DNA of 62,092 nt from JBPOHE01 sp052035915 (GCA_052035915.1 JBPOHE010000022.1:1-62092); one strand, 5' to 3'. Numbered from the stretch's first letter, positions 1 through 10,741 are shown. Notes: generated from the sequence alone by a model not told the origin. A program made the numbers and translations.

Positions 1-57
1 GCGAATTGTTCTCTAAAAAAGAACAGTAAATGGCCATTTTCAGCCCATGCCCGGAAC
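1..57. repeat. 121-bp palindromic repeat, copy 1 (right half only)
   Basis: The window begins inside this element. It keeps the second hairpin (GTTCT...AAGAAC), the segment GGCCATTTTCAGCCC and the TGCCCGG end, all of which match the right halves of the five complete copies starting near 7629, 10742, 25454, 38643 and 58422. The left half lies outside the window. The following bases up to the antitoxin gene hold only a small CGAGCCC/GGGCTCG hairpin (121-136) and no gene that I can support. Confidence 0.7.
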
Positions 58-283
58 CATGAAGCACTCACACCGATTCCTCTTGGGTCTGGCCTACATT
101 AACGGATGATGATGTTGCCCCGAGCCCGAGGGCTCGAAAGCCGAAATGTATTCAGAAATGCTATGAGAGGCTTGCCAGGCGGCGATTCAGCGCCATCCCT
201 TCACTCGCCGATTACGGACGGCTAACAGGAATCGCTATGATTTCATCATCCGATCAACGAACTCACGGGGTCTGAACGCTTTC

Positions 284-670
284 TCACCAGGTTTCCTGGT
301 CATACAAGGCCCGCAACACCATGGCGATGCCTTCTTCCCCCTCTTTCAGCATCAGGCTCAGCGGGGTGATGTAACCGAATTTCATGCGGGGTGTGGTAAC
401 CCAGAGGTCGGCGGACAGCTCGCTGTGAGGAAAAAACTTGTGCAGGGCGTTGTCGATTTCGAGTAGGCGCGCCACCCGATGGTAGACCCGGGGATTATCG
501 GGTAGGGCCGCACCCAGGCGGTATCTATTGAAGTCCCGGGTCTTGAGATTGGGGTCCAGACCGAGGAGGTTGGGCATCGAGCGCTCAGGGACATCCCATT
601 TCTTGAGCAGCCGAAATACGGTCTGAGTCAAAGCCACCCGTTCATTGAGGGAGAGAAAACCGCTAACCAT
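284..670 (-). CDS. Orphan Xre/MbcA/ParS-type antitoxin (DUF2384)
   Basis: A 128-residue protein. The N-terminal two thirds look like the degenerate Xre-type helix-turn-helix region, and the last 35 residues (FGYITPLSLML followed by a short helix ending VLRALYDQETW) fit the toxin-binding DUF2384 domain found in antitoxins that neutralise RES-domain or related toxins. The ATG has a purine-rich GGGGGGA just upstream. Antitoxins of this family normally sit directly before a RES toxin, but no toxin gene is visible on either side: rraA lies upstream and the window edge about 280 bp downstream. It may be a solitary regulator or a remnant of a lost module. The family call is fairly firm; the function is inferred. 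Confidence 0.65.
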   Translation of the reverse strand: MVSGFLSLNERVALTQTVFRLLKKWDVPERSMPNLLGLDPNLKTRDFNRYRLGAALPDNPRVYHRVARLLEIDNALHKFFPHSELSADLWVTTPRMKFGYITPLSLMLKEGEEGIAMVLRALYDQETW

Positions 671-749
671 GGGAGAGTCCCCCCTGTCTTCATTATTGTT
701 TTGAACGCATGAAAACAGTACCCCAATCCCAGGGGAGGTGCAAAACGAT

Positions 750-773
750 GGGATCGCCGCCGTCGGCGATCCC
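750..773 (-). terminator. Rho-independent-type hairpin after rraA
   Basis: A perfect 10-bp GC-rich stem (GGGATCGCCG and its complement) with a 4-nt loop lies 53 bp downstream of the rraA stop. In the direction of rraA transcription it is followed by ATCGTTTTGC, a short U-run. It would end the aceB-aceA-rraA transcript or rraA alone. Confidence 0.5.
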
Positions 774-825
774 GAAATATCGCCCCTTGAAACGAGGCGA
801 AGCAGGCTACCGTAAAGCGGATGGG

Positions 826-1311
826 TTAGGCCGTGCCGAGGGCGGCATCGGCGACCAGAATGCCGTCTTCATCGGCATAGAGATAGGCGCCGGGACGAAA
901 CTCCACGCCAGCGAAGCGCAGGGGTTGGGCCAGTGTTCCCCAGCCCATCTTGCCGCTCTTGCGCGGATGGGCGGCCAAGGCCTTGATTCCCAGCGGTAGA
1001 GTCGCCAGTCCGGCGGCATCCCGGACACAGCCGAAGATCACCAACCCAGCCCAGCCGTTGTCGCAAGCAAGCTGTCCAAGTTGATCGCCCAGCAGCGCCG
1101 AGCGCAGAGAACCACCCCCATCCACCACCAGCACCCGTCCGGCTCCTGGAGCGGACAGGCATTGCCGCACCAGGGCATTGTCCTCGATACATTTGAGGGT
1201 GCTGATCTGACCGTGAAAAGTATTGGCGCCGCCGAAATCCCGGAAAATGGGATCACAGATCTGCACCTGGTCGGGAAATTGGTCACTGAGGTCGGTAGTG
1301 GCAAAGCTCAT
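826..1311 (-). CDS. rraA: RraA family protein (RNase E regulator / HMG aldolase fold)
   Basis: This 161-residue protein is full length for the RraA family. It shows the conserved opening (TTDLSDQFPDQVQICDP), the glycine-rich core VLVVDGGGSLRSALLGD and the segment VIFGCVRDAAGL. In E. coli RraA binds RNase E and masks its activity; other family members are class II 4-hydroxy-4-methyl-2-oxoglutarate/oxaloacetate aldolases, which use the G-G-x20-R-D signature that is also visible here. Sequence alone does not separate the two roles. The gene follows aceA on the same strand with a 91-bp gap and is followed by a strong hairpin, so it may be read with the glyoxylate genes or from its own promoter. 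Confidence 0.85.
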   Translation of the reverse strand: MSFATTDLSDQFPDQVQICDPIFRDFGGANTFHGQISTLKCIEDNALVRQCLSAPGAGRVLVVDGGGSLRSALLGDQLGQLACDNGWAGLVIFGCVRDAAGLATLPLGIKALAAHPRKSGKMGWGTLAQPLRFAGVEFRPGAYLYADEDGILVADAALGTA

Positions 1312-1402
1312 GCAGTAGGACTCCTAGACAGTAGGCCGGACCATCCCTGGTCGCCGGATCAAGTGTATGGACTGTCGAGATCAATCTGCTGGATAGAGAG
1401 AT

Positions 1403-2716
1403 CTAGTGGCCGGTGAACTGCGCCTCTTCCGTGGAGCCTTTGAGCGCCGTCACCGAGGAGACGCCTCCCTGGATGACGGTGGTGACATCGTCAAAGTAAC
1501 CGGCTCCGACCTCCTGCTGATGCGCCACAAAGCTGTAGCCTCGGGATTTAGCGGCGAATTCCGGTTCCTGGACCTTGTTCACGTAGTGCTTCATTCCTTC
1601 GCCCCTGGCGTAGTCGTGGGCCTGGTCGTACATGTTGAACCACATGCTGTGGATGCCGGCCAGGGTGATGAACTGGTACTTGTAGCCCATCTCGGACAAA
1701 CGATCCTGGAACTCGGCGATGGTCTTGTCGTCGAGATTCTTTTTCCAGTTGAAGGACGGCGAGCAGTTGTAGGCCAAGAGTTGATCCGGATACTTGGCGC
1801 GCACGGCCTCGGCGAATTCCCGGGCGAAGCCGAGATCGGGCGTGCCGGTTTCGCACCAGACCAGATCCGCGTAAGGGGCGTAGGCGACGCCGCGGGAGAT
1901 GGCTTGTTCCACCCCCGCCTTGGTGCGATAGAAGCCCTCGTTGGTACGCTCTCCGGTCAGGAAGGGCTGATCATTGGGATCGATATCCGAGGTCAGCAGG
2001 TTCGCCGCTTCGGCATCGGTGCGGGCGAGGACGATGGTGGGTACTCCCATGACGTCGGCGGCCAGGCGGGCGGCGACCAGCTTCTGGATCGCTTCCTGGG
2101 TCGGTACCAGAACCTTGCCGCCCATGTGACCGCATTTCTTCACCGCCGCCAACTGATCCTCGTAATGCACCCCGGCGGCGCCGGCGTCGATCATGTTTTT
2201 CATGAGTTCGAAGGCATTGAGCACGCCGCCGAAACCGGCCTCGGCATCGGCCACGATGGGGATGAAGTGATCGATCCACTGGGGATCCTCGGGATTGAAA
2301 CCCCGCGACCACTGGATCTCATCGGCGCGCTTGAAGGTCTTGTTGATACGCCTGACTACCGTGGGGACGGAATCGTAGGGGTAGAGGGACTGATCCGGAT
2401 ACATGGTCTCGGCGGTATTGGCGTCCGCGGCCACCTGCCAGCCGGACAGATAGATGGCCTCCACCCCGGCCTTGGCCTGTTGCAGCGCCTGTCCGCCCGT
2501 CAAGGCACCTAGACAGTTGACATAGCCTTTCTTCGCCGCCCCGTTGACCAGGCGCCACAGTTGTTCCGCACCGCGCCGGGCAATGGTGCATTCGGGTTGG
2601 ACAGAACCACGCAGGCGGACCACATCGGCGGCGGAATAAGGCCTGGTCACATTGGCCCAGCGGGGGTTGGTCGCCCAGTCCTGCGCCAAGGCGGCGATCT
2701 GTTGCTCTCTATTCAT
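1403..2716 (-). CDS. aceA: Isocitrate lyase
   Basis: Splits isocitrate into glyoxylate and succinate in the glyoxylate shunt. The product is 437 residues, close to the 434 of E. coli AceA, and can be aligned to it by eye along its whole length. The catalytic loop KKCGHMGGK is intact, as are the substrate and metal regions around ADAEAGFGG and ARTDAEAANL. I chose the ATG at 2716 because GGAG lies 9 nt upstream and the protein then starts MNREQQIAALAQDW like its relatives; the frame stays open upstream to 2875 but those residues are not family-like. It lies 73 bp downstream of aceB on the same strand, so the two are probably one operon. Confidence 0.97.
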   Translation of the reverse strand: MNREQQIAALAQDWATNPRWANVTRPYSAADVVRLRGSVQPECTIARRGAEQLWRLVNGAAKKGYVNCLGALTGGQALQQAKAGVEAIYLSGWQVAADANTAETMYPDQSLYPYDSVPTVVRRINKTFKRADEIQWSRGFNPEDPQWIDHFIPIVADAEAGFGGVLNAFELMKNMIDAGAAGVHYEDQLAAVKKCGHMGGKVLVPTQEAIQKLVAARLAADVMGVPTIVLARTDAEAANLLTSDIDPNDQPFLTGERTNEGFYRTKAGVEQAISRGVAYAPYADLVWCETGTPDLGFAREFAEAVRAKYPDQLLAYNCSPSFNWKKNLDDKTIAEFQDRLSEMGYKYQFITLAGIHSMWFNMYDQAHDYARGEGMKHYVNKVQEPEFAAKSRGYSFVAHQQEVGAGYFDDVTTVIQGGVSSVTALKGSTEEAQFTGH

Positions 2717-2789
2717 TCGGCTTGTCTCCATCATAAATACACTGTCTAAATTGATTCTTCGCGGTACATCGGCTGGCCCAGGGCCACTG

Positions 2790-4403
<1,614 letters not shown>

Positions 4404-4578
4404 AGGTTGCCTCCTCTGAAACAAAAGTGTATCCGGGCTACGCCGGTGGCGAAAAAAGTGACACAAACGACTTGTAATTTTTGTGCGACGCAATAATGTT
4501 TAGAACAGGGCTAAAGATTAATCCAGACAATAATTTCAATAATCAGGTTTGGAAAGGCCAATACTGGGCGGAGCTTTC
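4404..4578. promoter_or_regulatory. Divergent aceB / aceK promoter region
   Basis: This 175-bp gap separates divergent aceB and aceK and is much more AT-rich than its surroundings, so it should hold the promoters for both. Toward aceK a weak sigma-70-like pair can be read: TTGTAA at 4472-4477 and TAATGT at 4494-4499 with 16 bp between. I could not find a convincing -24/-12 sigma-54 promoter or a recognised IclR-type operator. Confidence 0.35.
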
Positions 4579-6411
4579 ATGTCGGTCTACACTCCACATT
4601 TGCATTTTTCTTCTTCCCCGGAGACCAAAAGTACGGAAACCCAGGGTTCAGATCTCGCCAACCAGATCGCCCGCAGCATTCTGGTCGGTTTCGATAAGCA
4701 TTTTTCCTTTTTCACCGGGATTACGGCGGGTGCCAGGGAACGCTTTGAACGCGCCGATTGGCGGGCGATCCAGGAGGCCTCGGCCACCCGGATCAAGCTC
4801 TACGACATTCGTGTCGCCGAGGCCGTGGAGAAGGTGCGTAACGCCTTCACCATCACCTCGCTGGAGGAACCGCTGTGGCAGAAGGTGAAGGTTATCTATC
4901 AGGATTTGCTGCGCCGACATTCGCGCCCCGAACTGGCGGAGACCTTCTACAACTCGGTCTTCTGTCGCCTGTTCGAGCGCAAGTATTACAACAACCACAA
5001 TATCTTCATCCAATCCACGGCGGAGGTTGCCTACCTCGTGGACTGTTTCCGCGTCACCTACTCCTTTCACGCCAAGGACGGCGGTTTCCGAGCCTCGGTG
5101 CGGGACTTTCTCACCTCCTGTTATTTCGAGCTGCCCTTCGAGAACCTGGAGCGAGATATCGACGCCATCGTCGCCGCCTTCAGATCCCACTCGCATTTTC
5201 GCCAGGCGCCGGATGAGCAACTGCGACTGGAGATCTATGAGAGCCCCTTCTTCCGCAACAAGGCCGCCTATCTTGTCGGTAGAGTGATCTGGGCGGGGGC
5301 GATCCAGCCCTTCGTGGTTCCCATCCTCAATAACGAACATGGCGGGCTCTATGCCGATACCCTGCTGACCCATAGAGATCAGATCGCCCGGGTGTTCAGC
5401 TTCGCCAGGGCCTATTTCATGGTCAAAACCCCGGTGCCGGCGGCCACCATACACTTCCTCCATTCCTTGCTGCCCACCAAATCCATCGCCGAACTCTATA
5501 TGAGTATCGGCTTCCAGAAGCAGGCGAAGAACGAATTCTATCGGGACTTTCTGCATCATCTGGAACACAGCGACGATATCTTCGTCATCGCCCCGGGTAT
5601 TCGCGGCATGGTGATGTCGGTCTTTACCCTGCCGTCCTATCCCTATGTGTTCAAGGTGATCAAGGATCGTTTCGCCCCCCAGAAGGAGGTTACGCGGCAG
5701 GACGTCAAGGAGCGCTATCTGCGGGTCAAGATGCACGATCGCGTCGGTCGCATGGCGGATACCCTGGAATATTCGGATGTGGCCTTTCCGCGCCAGCGGT
5801 TTTCCCCCGAGTTGGAGCGGGAGTTGCAAGAGCAGTGCGGCTCGCTGATCGAGTACGACGGCGACAATATCGTCGTCAAACACCTCTATATCGAACGCCG
5901 TCTGCGCCCGCTGAATATGTTTCTCGAACAAGCCAACATCGAGGAGGCCAGAGCGGCCATCAAGGACTGGGGCCTGGCCATCAAGGAGCTGATGGCCGCC
6001 AACATCTTTCCGGGGGATATGTTATTCAAGAATTTCGGACTCACCCGTCATGGCCGAGTGATTTTTTACGATTACGACGAGATCTCCTATCTCACTGAGT
6101 GCAACTTCCGCAGGATCCCGCCGCCCAGATACGATGATGATGAGTTATCCGCCGAGCCCTGGTACTCGGTGGCCCCCAACGATGTCTTCCCGGAGGAATT
6201 CGCCAGTTTTCTGACCACCAATCCCCTCCACCGTCGCCTCTTGCTGGAGAGCCATCCGGAGATCATGGAGGCGGAGTTTTGGAAATCGCGCCAGCAGGAT
6301 ATCGACAACGGGGTGTTTGTCGACATCTTCCCCTATGCGGAAGACATCCGTTTTCCCCGGGAAGGGAAGAATCGGCGTCCTGAACCTGGCAGACAGGGCG
6401 ATTGCCCCTAG
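4579..6411 (+). CDS. aceK: Isocitrate dehydrogenase kinase/phosphatase
   Basis: A bifunctional enzyme that phosphorylates isocitrate dehydrogenase to divert isocitrate into the glyoxylate shunt and also removes the phosphate. The product is 610 residues, slightly longer than the 578 of E. coli. The nucleotide-binding segment IAPGIRGMVMSVFTLPSYP, then VFKVIKDRFAPQKEV with the ATP-contacting lysine, and the catalytic-domain run FYDYDEISYLTE are all present. The ATG at 4579 has GGAG 5 nt upstream; a TTG 30 bp earlier is less likely. The last 20 or so residues (basic, proline-rich) look unlike the family, and the stop codon lies inside an inverted repeat. Confidence 0.96.
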   Translation: MSVYTPHLHFSSSPETKSTETQGSDLANQIARSILVGFDKHFSFFTGITAGARERFERADWRAIQEASATRIKLYDIRVAEAVEKVRNAFTITSLEEPLWQKVKVIYQDLLRRHSRPELAETFYNSVFCRLFERKYYNNHNIFIQSTAEVAYLVDCFRVTYSFHAKDGGFRASVRDFLTSCYFELPFENLERDIDAIVAAFRSHSHFRQAPDEQLRLEIYESPFFRNKAAYLVGRVIWAGAIQPFVVPILNNEHGGLYADTLLTHRDQIARVFSFARAYFMVKTPVPAATIHFLHSLLPTKSIAELYMSIGFQKQAKNEFYRDFLHHLEHSDDIFVIAPGIRGMVMSVFTLPSYPYVFKVIKDRFAPQKEVTRQDVKERYLRVKMHDRVGRMADTLEYSDVAFPRQRFSPELERELQEQCGSLIEYDGDNIVVKHLYIERRLRPLNMFLEQANIEEARAAIKDWGLAIKELMAANIFPGDMLFKNFGLTRHGRVIFYDYDEISYLTECNFRRIPPPRYDDDELSAEPWYSVAPNDVFPEEFASFLTTNPLHRRLLLESHPEIMEAEFWKSRQQDIDNGVFVDIFPYAEDIRFPREGKNRRPEPGRQGDCP

Positions 6412-6485
6412 CCCGCATTGCCCACCAGACGCCTACCGCGGACGCCGATAGGCTCGCCACGGCACCCGGTGAGAAACGCGGGTTA
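6409..6485. repeat. Long inverted repeat between aceK and the sigma-54 activator
   Basis: Left arm TAGCCCGCATTGCCCACC and right arm GGTGAGAAACGCGGGTTA are near-complementary and about 40 bp apart. The left arm contains the aceK stop codon and the right arm the stop of the convergent activator gene, so it could act as a two-way terminator. A cleaner copy of the same repeat lies upstream of argS at 19192-19242. Confidence 0.65.
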
Positions 6486-7460
6486 GTCAGCGATGAAGTA
6501 TTTTTTGATTCGGTAGAGCAGGGTATCCCGGCTGATGCCCAGCAGCCGGGCGGCGCGGCTGCGATTGCCGCCGGTTTTCGCCAGGGCCTGGCGAATCAGG
6601 CCGATCTCGAGTTGATCCAGGTGCAGCCCCGAATCGGGCAGGGCAAAGCTTGATGCCTCCGGCTGAGATCGGGGGCGCATCTCCCGGGGCAGGTTGTCCG
6701 GCTGGATGATCCTTCCCGGCATCAACACCAGCATGCGTTCGCAAAAATGGCGCAGCTCCCGCACATTTCCCGGCCAGGCATAGCGATTCAGGATCTCCAG
6801 GGTCGCCGGGCTGAAGAGGGCGGCGGGCAGGCCATGGTGATGGGCGCGTTCCTCCATGATCTTGTGCAGCAGCAAGGGAATATCGCCGGTCCGGGCACGC
6901 AGGGGCGGCAATTCCAGCGGCACCACATGCAGACGGTAATAGAGGTCCTCACGGAATCTCCCGGCCCGGGCCTCCTGATAGAGATCCCGATGGGTGGCGG
7001 CGATCACCCGCACGTCCAGAATCCGCGGTTGTAAGCGTCCTATGGCCTGGCACTCCCCCGTCTCGAGAAAGCGCAGCAGCTTCGCCTGGGCGTTCAGGGG
7101 CAGATCCCCGATCTCGTCGAGGAAGAGGGTACCGCCTTCCGCCAGGGGGATCCGTCCGCGATGCTCGGTCACCGCCCCGGTGAAGGCCCCCCGGGTATGA
7201 CCGAAGAGTTCGGACTCCGCCAGGGTTTCGGGGATGGCGGCACAGTTGATGGCGACAAAAGGCTTGTTGGCGCGCCGACTGGAGTTATGTAGCCGCTTGG
7301 CCAGAAGTTCCTTGCCGGTGCCGCTCTCTCCCAGGATAAGCACAGTGACGTCGATCACCGCGACCAATGCCACGGCCCGCAAGACCGCGGCGAGCTCCGG
7401 GCTGGCGCCGAGCATGGCCGGTGTGGAACAACCGGACTCTGTATCCTTGGTCATAGGCAT
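6483..7460 (-). CDS. Single-module sigma-54 activator (PspF-like architecture)
   Basis: A 325-residue bacterial enhancer-binding protein made of an AAA+ domain and a C-terminal Fis-type DNA-binding helix-turn-helix, with no N-terminal receiver, GAF or PAS domain. It carries Walker A GESGTGKE, the GAFTGA loop that contacts sigma-54, Walker B GTLFLDEIG, and the arginine-finger region FREDLYYRL; the last 40 residues (GNRSRAARLLGISRDTLLYRI) are the Fis helix-turn-helix. A protein with no sensory domain is normally controlled by a separate partner, as PspF is by PspA, but no such partner is seen. It converges on aceK and is upstream of the GMC module, so its targets are unknown. No good ribosome site precedes either of its two possible ATGs. 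Confidence 0.85.
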   Translation of the reverse strand: MPMTKDTESGCSTPAMLGASPELAAVLRAVALVAVIDVTVLILGESGTGKELLAKRLHNSSRRANKPFVAINCAAIPETLAESELFGHTRGAFTGAVTEHRGRIPLAEGGTLFLDEIGDLPLNAQAKLLRFLETGECQAIGRLQPRILDVRVIAATHRDLYQEARAGRFREDLYYRLHVVPLELPPLRARTGDIPLLLHKIMEERAHHHGLPAALFSPATLEILNRYAWPGNVRELRHFCERMLVLMPGRIIQPDNLPREMRPRSQPEASSFALPDSGLHLDQLEIGLIRQALAKTGGNRSRAARLLGISRDTLLYRIKKYFIAD

Positions 7461-7628
7461 GATGGAAGAGTCGCACCCCCTGGCGGAAACCTGAACCCCC
7501 GGCGCGGCGGAAACGGCCGACCAGCGCCGCTATGATCGCCGAAAACCGCGGGGCCAGTCATGTTGATTCGACGCACAGCCCCGGTGCGGCCGAGCGCAGA
7601 CCCAACGCCTGGATTCGGTGTCGGCGCT

Positions 7629-7750
7629 TCCGGGCCGGGGCGCTATGGCCCGGTTCTTTGTTCTCTGATTGGGAACAATAAATTCTAAATATATCTAATT
7701 GTTCTCTTATTAAGAACGAAAATGAGCCATTTTCAGCCGCTGCCCGGAGC
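7629..7750. repeat. 121-bp palindromic repeat, copy 2
   Basis: The element starts with CCGGGCCGGGGC and ends GAGCCATTTTCAGCC..TGCCCGG. In between are two hairpins, GTTCTCTGATTGGGAAC and GTTCTCTTATTAAGAAC, separated by an AT-rich stretch. It lies between the GMC oxidoreductase 3' end and the 5' end of the sigma-54 activator. Confidence 0.75.
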
Positions 7751-7763
7751 CCGGTGAGACGGG

Positions 7764-9482
7764 CTAGGTCGCACCGGCCACCGAGGTCGCTGGAATCTTT
7801 CCCAACCTGGCCAGGAGCCGATCCGCCACCCGGAAGGCGTTGGCATAGATGGTCCAGGTGTAGGGCAGGCTGCCGCCGGTAGGCATGAAGCTGCCGTCGG
7901 TGACATAGAGGTTGTCCACCTCGTGGGCGCGGCAATCCGGGTCCAATACCGAGGTGCGCGGGTCGGTGCCGAAGCGACAGCCGCCGGCCATGAGGTTTGG
8001 TGGTGGCGAGCCGCTGATGCCGGATTTCACCCCCGTCGCCCCCAGACGCTTCAACACCTGCTCGCCCTTGGTCGCCAGATAGCGCCCCACTTCGAGATCG
8101 TGCGGGTGATGGCCGATGCGGATGCGGGCTACCGGTGTTCCCCAGCGATCCTTCACCCCGGGGTCGAGATTGACGAAGCAGTCGTCGGTCGGGAGCCAAT
8201 CGCAGAAGACCTCGAAGGTCAGATTCCGGCCACTCCGGAAGCGGCTCTCCAACTTTCGCTTCAGGGGGAGCCCCCACAGCAGCTCGCCTTCCCCGTCCCA
8301 TTTGAGCTTGTTGGCGCGGCCCGTGGGGTTGGGATGGGCGAAGAGAAACTCGACGATCCCCCCCTTGCGGCGACCTGGGGCGAATTGGGGGTCCTCGATC
8401 ACATACCAGTCGTCGAGGGCGCGGTTGACGAAGGGACCCATAAGCCTGAGCTGGGCCGCCTGTTCAGCGGAGTGGGCGGCATAGTCCAGCTCGCCACTGC
8501 CGGTGCCGCCGGCGGAGAAGAGGAGGTGGCGGCCAACCTGCCCCTGGTTGTTGGCGAGTCCCCGAGGGAAGGCCGGGCCGGTGGAACAGAGCAGCAGCCG
8601 GCTGGTCTCCACTGCCTGACAGGCCACCACATAGAGCTTGGCGTCCACTTGGCGTGTGTTCCCCTGGCGGTCGAAGTATTCCGCCGCCGTGACGCGACCG
8701 GCGGCGTCGCTCAGCAGACGGGACACCTTGGCGTGAGGCCGGATCTCACAGCGGCCGGTCGCCAACGCCGGATCCAGCAAGGCGGCCCGGGCGCTGCCCT
8801 TGGCGCCGCTGGCGCAGCCGAAACTGCCGCAGTAGCCGGAGTATTCGCAGGAACGCCGCCCCAGGGCTGGTTGGCTGAGGATCGCCCTTGGCACCCGGAG
8901 CGAGTGGTAGCCGAGTTCCCGGCAGGCGTCGTCGATCCAGGTGGAGGCGATGTGCTCCAGGGTGGGCGGATAGGGAAAATCCGCGCTGGAACGTGGTTCG
9001 GCGTTCTTGTGGGGACTGACGCGCCCGGACACCCCCACCAGCTTCTCCACCTTGTCGTAGTAAGGCTCCAGGTCCTCGTAGGCGATCGGCCAATCCACCC
9101 GGTTGGCGCCCGCGATGGGGCCGAACTCCGAGAGCTGGCGGAAATCCACCGGCTTGAGACGATGGAAAAAGCCGCTCATGAGATTGCTCGAACCGCCCAC
9201 CATATTGCCGTTCCAGAAGTCCCAGCCCGACTCCGAGGTGGGTGTGGCGCGCCAACCGCCCGCGTCGTCTCGTTCCTCGATCACATGCTGTTCGTCCGGC
9301 AATCTGGGGGTATAGACACTCCGGCGACAGCAGGCGAGTTCGTCCTTGAAAAAATCGCCCTCGCGGAACCAGGGGCCCTTTTCCAACACCACCACCGAAT
9401 GCCCGGCCTTGGCCAGGCTGTAGGCCACCGGGGCGCCGCCGGCGCCGCTGCCGATGATGCAGACATCGAAATCCGTACTCAT
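7764..9482 (-). CDS. GMC family FAD-dependent oxidoreductase (large subunit)
   Basis: A 572-residue flavoprotein. The N-terminal Rossmann motif CIIGSGAGGAPVAY binds FAD; VGGSSNLMSG and the C-terminal VDNLYVTDGSFMPTGG are GMC-family blocks. A cysteine-rich stretch at residues 212-223 (CEYSGYCGSFGC) resembles that of gluconate-2-dehydrogenase-type members. The usual His in the HxxGTxRMG block is not obvious (here NLMAGGCRFGTDP), and the usual Asn/His before PTxT reads GGSLPYTWT, so the catalytic pair may differ in this subfamily. The ATG overlaps by 4 bp the stop of the upstream Tat-exported subunit, which suggests a membrane-associated or periplasmic dehydrogenase complex. The substrate cannot be told from sequence. 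Confidence 0.85.
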   Translation of the reverse strand: MSTDFDVCIIGSGAGGAPVAYSLAKAGHSVVVLEKGPWFREGDFFKDELACCRRSVYTPRLPDEQHVIEERDDAGGWRATPTSESGWDFWNGNMVGGSSNLMSGFFHRLKPVDFRQLSEFGPIAGANRVDWPIAYEDLEPYYDKVEKLVGVSGRVSPHKNAEPRSSADFPYPPTLEHIASTWIDDACRELGYHSLRVPRAILSQPALGRRSCEYSGYCGSFGCASGAKGSARAALLDPALATGRCEIRPHAKVSRLLSDAAGRVTAAEYFDRQGNTRQVDAKLYVVACQAVETSRLLLCSTGPAFPRGLANNQGQVGRHLLFSAGGTGSGELDYAAHSAEQAAQLRLMGPFVNRALDDWYVIEDPQFAPGRRKGGIVEFLFAHPNPTGRANKLKWDGEGELLWGLPLKRKLESRFRSGRNLTFEVFCDWLPTDDCFVNLDPGVKDRWGTPVARIRIGHHPHDLEVGRYLATKGEQVLKRLGATGVKSGISGSPPPNLMAGGCRFGTDPRTSVLDPDCRAHEVDNLYVTDGSFMPTGGSLPYTWTIYANAFRVADRLLARLGKIPATSVAGAT

Positions 9483-10069
9483 GCCAGGAGCCTCGGGTAG
9501 GTCTTGTCCGGCGTCGGACGGGGAAAGCCGGGGATGTGCTCCAACCAGCGCCAGCCGAGGCCGTTCGGGTTTCCGCCATAGGCGGGATCGCTGAGCAGGG
9601 CCTCCAGCAGATAGAGGATCAGGGTCGAGAGCCAGTTTTCACCGCTGGCACTGGCCGCTATCCGGCGTAAGATCTGTTCGCGCCCCGGTTCGTCCAGATC
9701 GAGGAAGGAGCCTCCGCCGTTCTCCTGCACCAGGCCCTCCAGCCAGTCCACGCCCTTGAGGAGAAAGCGCCGTTCATCGGCGTCCACCAGTGGGTCCTGC
9801 ACCACGAAGCGCAGATAGCCCAGGGCGTTGATCTCCGCCGCCCCCGGGCTGTCCGCTTCCGAGGGCAGGAGGTGGCGCTGCACGACATCCAGCACCCGCC
9901 AGCGGTGTTCCTCGTCGCCGGTCGGCCTGTCATCGCCGAGTGTCGGGGCGCCGAACAGGGCCGCCAGCGAGCCGCCGGCCAGTGTCAGCAGAAAGGCGCG
10001 CCGGGAGACGAGGGCCCGATGCCAATCGGCGAGGCTGGGGGGGTGTGCGGAGGAGCCGAGTCGTTTCAT
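9479..10069 (-). CDS. Gluconate 2-dehydrogenase subunit 3 family protein (Tat substrate)
   Basis: A 196-residue protein with a twin-arginine signal near residue 23 (SRRAFLLTLAGGSLAALFGA) and a helical body typical of the small subunit that pairs with GMC dehydrogenases. The small subunit usually carries the Tat signal and pilots the folded flavoprotein across the membrane. It is the first gene of a two-gene operon and overlaps the GMC gene by ATGA. The cytochrome c subunit that often completes this complex is missing from the neighbourhood, so electrons must go to another acceptor or a distant cytochrome. Confidence 0.82.
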   Translation of the reverse strand: MKRLGSSAHPPSLADWHRALVSRRAFLLTLAGGSLAALFGAPTLGDDRPTGDEEHRWRVLDVVQRHLLPSEADSPGAAEINALGYLRFVVQDPLVDADERRFLLKGVDWLEGLVQENGGGSFLDLDEPGREQILRRIAASASGENWLSTLILYLLEALLSDPAYGGNPNGLGWRWLEHIPGFPRPTPDKTYPRLLA

Positions 10070-10603
10070 CCAGGGATCTCCGGGGGATGGTGGAAAGCGG
10101 GATTGGCTTCAAAGTGTACACCTATACCGGAACGAGGCAGGCGAATGCTAACCCTACACTACTCATTCAGCAGGCGTAGGAGGAGTCTTAACCCATCGTT
10201 AGGCGAATTTGGCCTGGTCGGAAACGGCGGATGTCGATGTTGGCCTACGGGATGGGCGCCCTGTCTCTTGATCGCTGGCCATCTTCCTGACAAACAAGCC
10301 ACTCCCTTACCCGCTGATTAGGGATAACCTAATGAGAATTGGTATCACAAAACCGCTGGGAGGTAACCGCTCAGACCCCCTCTCCCACAGGGCAAGGGGA
10401 GCTGAACGCCTAGGCTGCGAGGGCTCGGGATCGGCGCCAGGCGGTTGCGGCGGCCAACCCTTCCCGCGGGGGAAGGCCGATGACGCGGACGTTTCCGATT
10501 TCCTTGATAGTCACATGGCTGCAACCTCGGATTGATAGATTTTCTCCGAGGATGGGGTGAGCGCCGCCGCCTAGTAGGTCGTTCCGCCAAACCGGTTTCC
10601 CTT

Positions 10604-10684
10604 CGCGGTGAGCTTGTCGCGGTGAGCTTGTCGAACCGCGCGAGAGTACCCCGCCACTACTCGCCTTCGACAAACTCAGGCCGA
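10604..10684. repeat. GAGCTTGTCGAA inverted repeat, intergenic copy
   Basis: The unit GGTGAGCTTGTCG is present twice in tandem, then AACCGCG, a spacer, and the inverted partner CCTTCGACAAACTCAGG. It is the same repeat family that is inserted inside hsdM at 43792-43864, in the opposite orientation. Comparable TTCGACAAGCTCAGG repeats are common in proteobacterial genomes. Confidence 0.7.
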
Positions 10685-10741
10685 ATCAAATAATTGGTAA
10701 TCATTTTGATGCATCGATCTACCAGGAGGCGGCCAAGGCTT

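Noticed and set aside
4404..4578. A sigma-54 promoter for aceB or aceK that would link them to the nearby activator
   Set aside because: No TGGC-N8-TTGC-like pair with correct spacing was found on either strand.
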